9,800 nt of DNA, from assembly GCA_015520535.1 (NCBI GenBank), contig WAPZ01000177.1:1-9800 (forward strand), read 5' to 3'. The stretch comes from Candidatus Heimdallarchaeota archaeon. Lineage in GTDB: Archaea > Asgardarchaeota > Heimdallarchaeia > Hodarchaeales > S146-22. The translations under genes and the position numbers were made by a program. Position 1 is the stretch's first letter. Every line of letters starts with the position of its first letter. Positions 6,007-9,800 of the stretch are shown piece after piece. The notes below the pieces were generated by a model that saw only the letters and a list, made by a program, of their open reading frames with translations, searched no databases and had not been told where the DNA came from.

Positions 6007-7854
6007 TTAACTAATAAGTCGTTCGAGTTTCCATGCAGAAAGGATAACAACAACTAACGCTAAAAAGATAATACTAAACGCGATGCCATATTGGATGAGA
6101 TCAATTTTAATTGGCGAGACAGACCATGTGATAGTTAGATTGGCATACCCACGAATGGCTTCTAATGATACAATCCAAAACGTGTCATTAACTCGATCAT
6201 TTCCACGTCTTCCAACTTCTGCACTCACTGTTATGAGATTACCCTTTTTACCACGTTTCCAATCAATCGCCTTTTCATGAGAATACGCTTGATAATTTAT
6301 TTGTTCTTGAATTGAGGTAAATTCAAATATGCGCAGTTCTGCATCCAAATTTTCTGGCAATTTTGCTTGAAACGTGAGATTTTTCCCTTTAAATCGGTTG
6401 ACTTTTACAAAAAAGGCTTTATACGAATGGTACACATTTGTTGAAGGCTTTCTACTGTCTTTTCCTTCTAGATAAGCCGTAATTTTATTTGTTTGTGCTA
6501 ACTCCCAATGGAAGAAAACATTTAGAAACGCATTGCCATTTGTCGTACTTTCAGTCTCATCATTAATTACGGCAATGGTATACCGACCCGAAGTAGGGAC
6601 AGTAAATCGCAAGATTAGATCCGGATTGGATTTTTTAGTTGTATATTCTAAGGGAAGCAGCTTAGGATTGTTAATTCCATTAATCGCATCTAAAGGACCA
6701 CCACGCCAAACTTGAAGATCTAAATCCAAATCTTCAGACTTATTACCAAATGTGGCATACGATGTTAAAATAATGTCATATTCGCGATTTTTCTCCATAT
6801 AATAACTAAATAAGGCATATTTTCCAACCTCGAGGTTTACAATCTGCTGTGCAACGCCGATCGGAGTCGTAAAGCGTGAATCTGTAAAATAGGGGCTTGC
6901 AGTAAAATTAAATGTTACATTGCCCTCTCCCGCAATTACGTGAAAGAACAAGATACAACCGGGGTTTTTAATCCAATTTAGTTCTTGTGGACCTATAATA
7001 ACAGAAAGGCTCCCTTGTTCTGCGCTTTTAACTGTTAAAGAATCCTCTACGGTAACGTTACTGGTAATGTCCAGCGGAAGATAATTTTTTTTGTCAGTTG
7101 CTGTAAAGAATCGATATAAAGAAACATCCACTGTCATCTTAGACGTAAAATTCAGTGAAAAAGTTAAGTTAGTGTCAGAGAAGTCTTTTGACCATTTCCA
7201 GAAGACACCATAATATGTATGATAGCGTGGTGTTTGATTTAAGGGGAAGTAACGTGGTTCTTCAATATAAAAGCTGGTTTTATAGACTTCGAAAAGGGCA
7301 AAGCCAAAATAACTGTAATTACCAGAAACTGAGTGGGCATAGAGAACTACTGGATAAGTATCAGTTGCATTCGGCACAAATTCAATTACATCCTCAACCC
7401 CAATGGTATGATTTTTAGTAAACTGAATTATTTCAGATTGATTCGAAGACAGAGGACTTAAGATCCAGATATCCAAATCAACATTGGGCGATTGGAACCC
7501 CAAAATGAAACCTATATACGATTTGTTTGTCTCAAGCCGATAGTTAAGTGTTATATTGCTTCCTTGCGGAATTGCCGGAAAGTAATAGGGGAGCCCAATA
7601 ACTGCCGTATCATTGACAAAAAATTGAGTGTTTTGCGCAAGTGAGTTTATATTCAGCGAACGAGGTTTACTTCTGGTGGACAAAGAAGGTAACCGACTAA
7701 AGGTGTTTTTTTGAAGAATGTCTGATGTCGTAAATCTATTATGTTCCTTTTGAATTTGTACGCTGGTTTTTAAGGTGTGAATTGACGTTAAGGGAATAAT
7801 TGCCCACAGTAATAGGAAAAGCACTATGAATGCAGTAATTTTTTCGATTTTCAT
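6007..7854 (-). CDS. Membrane-anchored surface protein with four PPC-like modules and many N-glycosylation sequons
   Basis: This 615-residue protein has a hydrophobic N-terminal segment (residues 7-24, signal peptide or anchor) and a C-terminal transmembrane helix (587-608) followed by a short basic end, so residues 30-580 should face outside. That ectodomain looks like four beta-rich modules of roughly 120 residues. Each has an acidic-hydrophobic strand (VDLDIW at 125, VDVSLY at 242, LDLDLQVW at 376, LDAELRIF at 503) and most have a later aromatic strand before an N-X-T; module 3 shows the clearest PPC-type FTVPTSGRYTIAV (417-429). PPC domains are non-catalytic beta-sandwiches of secreted proteins. 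I count 17 N-X-S/T sequons, in line with archaeal N-glycosylation. Its ATG overlaps the permease stop (ATGA) and AGGAGAGA (7868-7861) is an excellent ribosome-binding site, so it very likely works with the transporter. It could be a receptor, spacer or envelope-contact subunit; no protease or other enzymatic motif is seen. Confidence 0.75.
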   Translation of the reverse strand: MKIEKITAFIVLFLLLWAIIPLTSIHTLKTSVQIQKEHNRFTTSDILQKNTFSRLPSLSTRSKPRSLNINSLAQNTQFFVNDTAVIGLPYYFPAIPQGSNITLNYRLETNKSYIGFILGFQSPNVDLDIWILSPLSSNQSEIIQFTKNHTIGVEDVIEFVPNATDTYPVVLYAHSVSGNYSYFGFALFEVYKTSFYIEEPRYFPLNQTPRYHTYYGVFWKWSKDFSDTNLTFSLNFTSKMTVDVSLYRFFTATDKKNYLPLDITSNVTVEDSLTVKSAEQGSLSVIIGPQELNWIKNPGCILFFHVIAGEGNVTFNFTASPYFTDSRFTTPIGVAQQIVNLEVGKYALFSYYMEKNREYDIILTSYATFGNKSEDLDLDLQVWRGGPLDAINGINNPKLLPLEYTTKKSNPDLILRFTVPTSGRYTIAVINDETESTTNGNAFLNVFFHWELAQTNKITAYLEGKDSRKPSTNVYHSYKAFFVKVNRFKGKNLTFQAKLPENLDAELRIFEFTSIQEQINYQAYSHEKAIDWKRGKKGNLITVSAEVGRRGNDRVNDTFWIVSLEAIRGYANLTITWSVSPIKIDLIQYGIAFSIIFLALVVVILSAWKLERLIS

Positions 7855-8723
7855 GGAAATTCTCTCCTAAAGAAATTGATCATCGCAAAAAGAAGGAAAA
7901 AGGCATTTAACAGAACAATTGCGACTAAAGAAAAGAGCCAATCGCCTTTATAAAGATTTGTATTGGATAAAATCACAAATTCTTCCAATATGATTCCTAA
8001 TTGATAGGACAAGCTGTATTCCGGACCATAAATCCCCGTTACAAAAATTTCAATCGCAAATAAGACAAGAATTCCGGTTAAGGCGGCATAAAGACCTTTA
8101 CTGAAAAAGGCACTCAACGCCAACATGAACGTAGCCAATGTAAAAATGCCCAGTAATAACACAAAATAGCACACCGTGGCGGACGTCAATGCTACATCGA
8201 TATAATTTTGTACATCGCCCTGCATTTGCCATACAAGTAAAGCTGTATATCCATACGTCGTGATAAACCCTAGAATAGCACTAAAAAACATGAAACCAAA
8301 GAGTTTTCCAAAAAGGATTTCACTGCGACGCACAGGTTTAACTAATAATATGCTAATAGTTCCTTCTTCATATTCTTGCGCCAAAAATTCGGAACAAATA
8401 AGAATAACTAAAATTTGAAACAATAAACCGCTTATTGCCCCATATTGAACCTTATCGCCACTTAATGCCGACATAAGATTCAACACATATTTTCCGTAGA
8501 AGGATTCAAAAAAATCCTTAATATCAGCTGTTGATTTTGCTTTTGGTGCCGGTACGTATAATAATTGAAAAGCCAATGGTAAGATGAAGGCAAAGACAAT
8601 CAAAAAAAATTTTTTACTAACAACGATGGTACGAAACTGCCGTTGAATCAGAATACTTAACGGTGAATCTAGTAAATATCCCCTAATTCCTTGTAAAACG
8701 GATTCACTTCTATTCCATGACAT
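7851..8723 (-). CDS. ABC-2 type transporter permease
   Basis: A 290-residue integral membrane protein with six predicted transmembrane helices (about residues 38-57, 94-113, 141-164, 182-204, 209-231, 262-283), a large loop between helices 1 and 2, and the ABC-2 coupling signature EYEEGTISILLVKPVRR (117-133) before helix 3. This layout fits a half-transporter that dimerises and pairs with two ATPase subunits, normally to export lipids, polysaccharides, peptides or drugs, or to act mechanically on envelope proteins. The substrate is unknown. I start it at ATG 8723 because GTGAG at 8735-8731 lies 7 nt upstream; an in-frame ATG at 8759 would add 12 residues but has no ribosome-binding site. It overlaps the ATPase gene by 14 nt and the downstream surface-protein gene by 4 nt. 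Confidence 0.88.
   Translation of the reverse strand: MSWNRSESVLQGIRGYLLDSPLSILIQRQFRTIVVSKKFFLIVFAFILPLAFQLLYVPAPKAKSTADIKDFFESFYGKYVLNLMSALSGDKVQYGAISGLLFQILVILICSEFLAQEYEEGTISILLVKPVRRSEILFGKLFGFMFFSAILGFITTYGYTALLVWQMQGDVQNYIDVALTSATVCYFVLLLGIFTLATFMLALSAFFSKGLYAALTGILVLFAIEIFVTGIYGPEYSLSYQLGIILEEFVILSNTNLYKGDWLFSLVAIVLLNAFFLLFAMINFFRREFP
7861..7868 (-). promoter_or_regulatory. Shine-Dalgarno AGGAGAGA inside the permease gene end
   Basis: On the minus strand AGGAGAGA precedes the ATG of the four-module surface protein, with 6 nt between the end of the motif and the start codon. It is encoded by the Arg-Arg-Glu codons near the permease C-terminus. Together with the ATGA overlap it shows that the two genes are translated from one message. 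Confidence 0.6.
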
Positions 8724-9720
8724 TTTCCAACTCACTCTTTGATCTAATTCCCAGTGCATCTATAAACATTTTTTCTATCGGCATATAAAGCGGCTTAAAG
8801 CTTTTCAATAGCATATCATTTTCCATAATGATGTTCATCACGTCTTTTACAAAGGCTTTAACATGCTCGGGATCCACAGAAACGATAACTTGGTAATCTT
8901 TTTCGTTGCTTTGTAATATATATGGCAACTCGCCAATTTTGCGCATCAAAATGTTAGGTCGATCCACCACGATGACAAACTCGTTATTGACGGTTTTCGC
9001 TATAATCTCGCCTAATGAACCTGACGCCACTAATGTGCCTTGATTAATCACGCCCACATAATCACATAATCGTTCTATCTCTGGCAAGATATGCGAGGAA
9101 ATAAAAATGGTTTTGTTTTCTTCCTCTACCAAATAACGAAGTTTCTCGAAGATCTGCATTCTCCCTAAAGGATCTAAATTGGTGGTGGGCTCATCTAAAA
9201 TGATAAATTCGGGGTCATGAACAAATGCTTGTGCCAGTCCAACTCGTTGTCGTTGACCTGCCGACAACTCGCGACATTGAGAGAGTATGTGTTTACCAAC
9301 GCCGAAAAAATCTAACATTTCCAAGGCACGCTTTTTTGGATTCTTTTTTACGCCATGTAAGCGTGCCATAAAAGTGACAAATTGAAGTACCGTCATTTTT
9401 TCGTATAAAATGGGTTTTTCTGGTAGATATCCCACGCGTTTAAGAATATCCACACGTGCAGCCTTCAGATTTTTTCCAAAAATTTTAATTTGACCAGACG
9501 TGGGACGTAAAAGACCTAATAGCATTTTAATCGTGGTGGATTTTCCCGCCCCGTTTGGACCCAAAAAACCAAAAATGCCACCTTTGGGAACACTTAAATT
9601 TAAATTATACACAACGCATTTCTTTCCGTAAAATTTAACCAAGTTAGTTGTTTCTACAATGTTTTCTTCTGCTGTCACTTCTGTCATTTTTTCAACCAAG
9701 ATCTTATTTCCTTTCGCCAT
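8710..9720 (-). CDS. ABC transporter ATP-binding protein
   Basis: A 336-residue ATPase subunit with all nucleotide-binding motifs: Walker A GPNGAGKST (54-62), signature LSAGQ (152-156, a common variant of LSGGQ), Walker B FIILDEP (172-178) and the switch histidine in ISSH (H210). The Q-loop position reads GYLPEKP, with Glu rather than Gln, as is often seen in ATPases of ABC-2 exporters. A C-terminal domain of about 90 residues (245-336) ending in IEKMFIDALG resembles the accessory domain of this ATPase group. Two such subunits should power the overlapping permease from the cytoplasm. ATG 9720 gives the longest reading; ATG 9687, preceded by GGTTGA, drops 11 poorly conserved residues and is a real alternative, particularly if the TATA-like box near 9730 is used. 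Confidence 0.9.
   Translation of the reverse strand: MAKGNKILVEKMTEVTAEENIVETTNLVKFYGKKCVVYNLNLSVPKGGIFGFLGPNGAGKSTTIKMLLGLLRPTSGQIKIFGKNLKAARVDILKRVGYLPEKPILYEKMTVLQFVTFMARLHGVKKNPKKRALEMLDFFGVGKHILSQCRELSAGQRQRVGLAQAFVHDPEFIILDEPTTNLDPLGRMQIFEKLRYLVEEENKTIFISSHILPEIERLCDYVGVINQGTLVASGSLGEIIAKTVNNEFVIVVDRPNILMRKIGELPYILQSNEKDYQVIVSVDPEHVKAFVKDVMNIIMENDMLLKSFKPLYMPIEKMFIDALGIRSKSELENVME
8731..8735 (-). promoter_or_regulatory. Shine-Dalgarno GTGAG that sets the permease start
   Basis: On the minus strand GAGTGAGTTGGAAA precedes ATG 8723, with 7 nt between GTGAG and the start codon. The ATG at 8759 has only AT-rich sequence before it. The site lies within the last codons of the ATPase gene. 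Confidence 0.5.
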
Positions 9721-9800
9721 TTAATCAACTTATACACAAAAAAATCAGTCAAATCCCCTATTTTAAAATTTTCTGTGGTGGCATACAAATACGAGAAAAG
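9721..9800 (-). promoter_or_regulatory. Probable promoter region of the ABC operon
   Basis: Reading the minus strand, AAAATTTTAAAATAGGGG (about 9778-9761) and GTGTATAAG (9736-9728) are TATA-like. The first would give a leader of about 20 nt to ATG 9720. The second would start transcription near 9704, after that ATG, and favour ATG 9687. No repressor-type palindrome is obvious. The upstream gene lies outside the window. Confidence 0.3.

Overview
This window looks like chromosomal DNA from an AT-rich archaeon, possibly an Asgard-type lineage. That is an inference, supported by: a surface protein dense in N-glycosylation sequons (17 N-X-S/T) and built from PPC-like beta-sandwich modules; GGTGA/GTGAG-type ribosome-binding sites combined with very tight gene overlaps; TATA-like A/T boxes upstream of transcription units; and T-rich stretches instead of strong hairpins at the convergent gene ends. 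No lineage marker such as rRNA or a ribosomal protein is present, so placement below archaeon is only a guess.

Left half, + strand (1-4545). The window opens inside the last 28 codons of a gene whose C-terminus resembles medium-chain (zinc/quinone-type) dehydrogenases. It is followed by a small SCP2-fold lipid-carrier protein. After an 80-nt gap with a TATA-like element come a class III PLP-dependent aminotransferase homologue and an 883-residue PEP-synthase-like dikinase, overlapping by 4 nt (GTGA). The dikinase has the three-part layout of rifampicin phosphotransferases: an ATP-grasp domain, a long central substrate domain and a phosphohistidine swivel domain, with no PEP-binding TIM barrel. 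The aminotransferase homologue appears to lack the usual carboxylate-binding arginine. The two probably act in sequence on a small molecule that cannot be named from sequence.

Right half, - strand (4660-9720), reading towards the left half. A compact three-gene operon encodes an ABC ATPase, an ABC-2 permease and a 615-residue protein anchored at both ends with four PPC-like modules outside the cell. Both junctions overlap (14 nt, if the Shine-Dalgarno-supported permease start is used, and 4 nt), and each downstream gene has its ribosome-binding site inside the gene before it. Together they suggest an export or envelope-remodelling complex with a large glycosylated extracellular part. About 100 nt further on is an unrecognised 414-residue multi-pass membrane protein with a basic C-terminal tail.

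The two halves converge on an A/T-rich 114-nt gap (4546-4659) that probably terminates both. I see no tRNA, rRNA, CRISPR array, insertion sequence, integrase or origin. The best candidates for something undescribed are the aminotransferase-dikinase pair and the ABC exporter with its sequon-rich, four-module surface partner.
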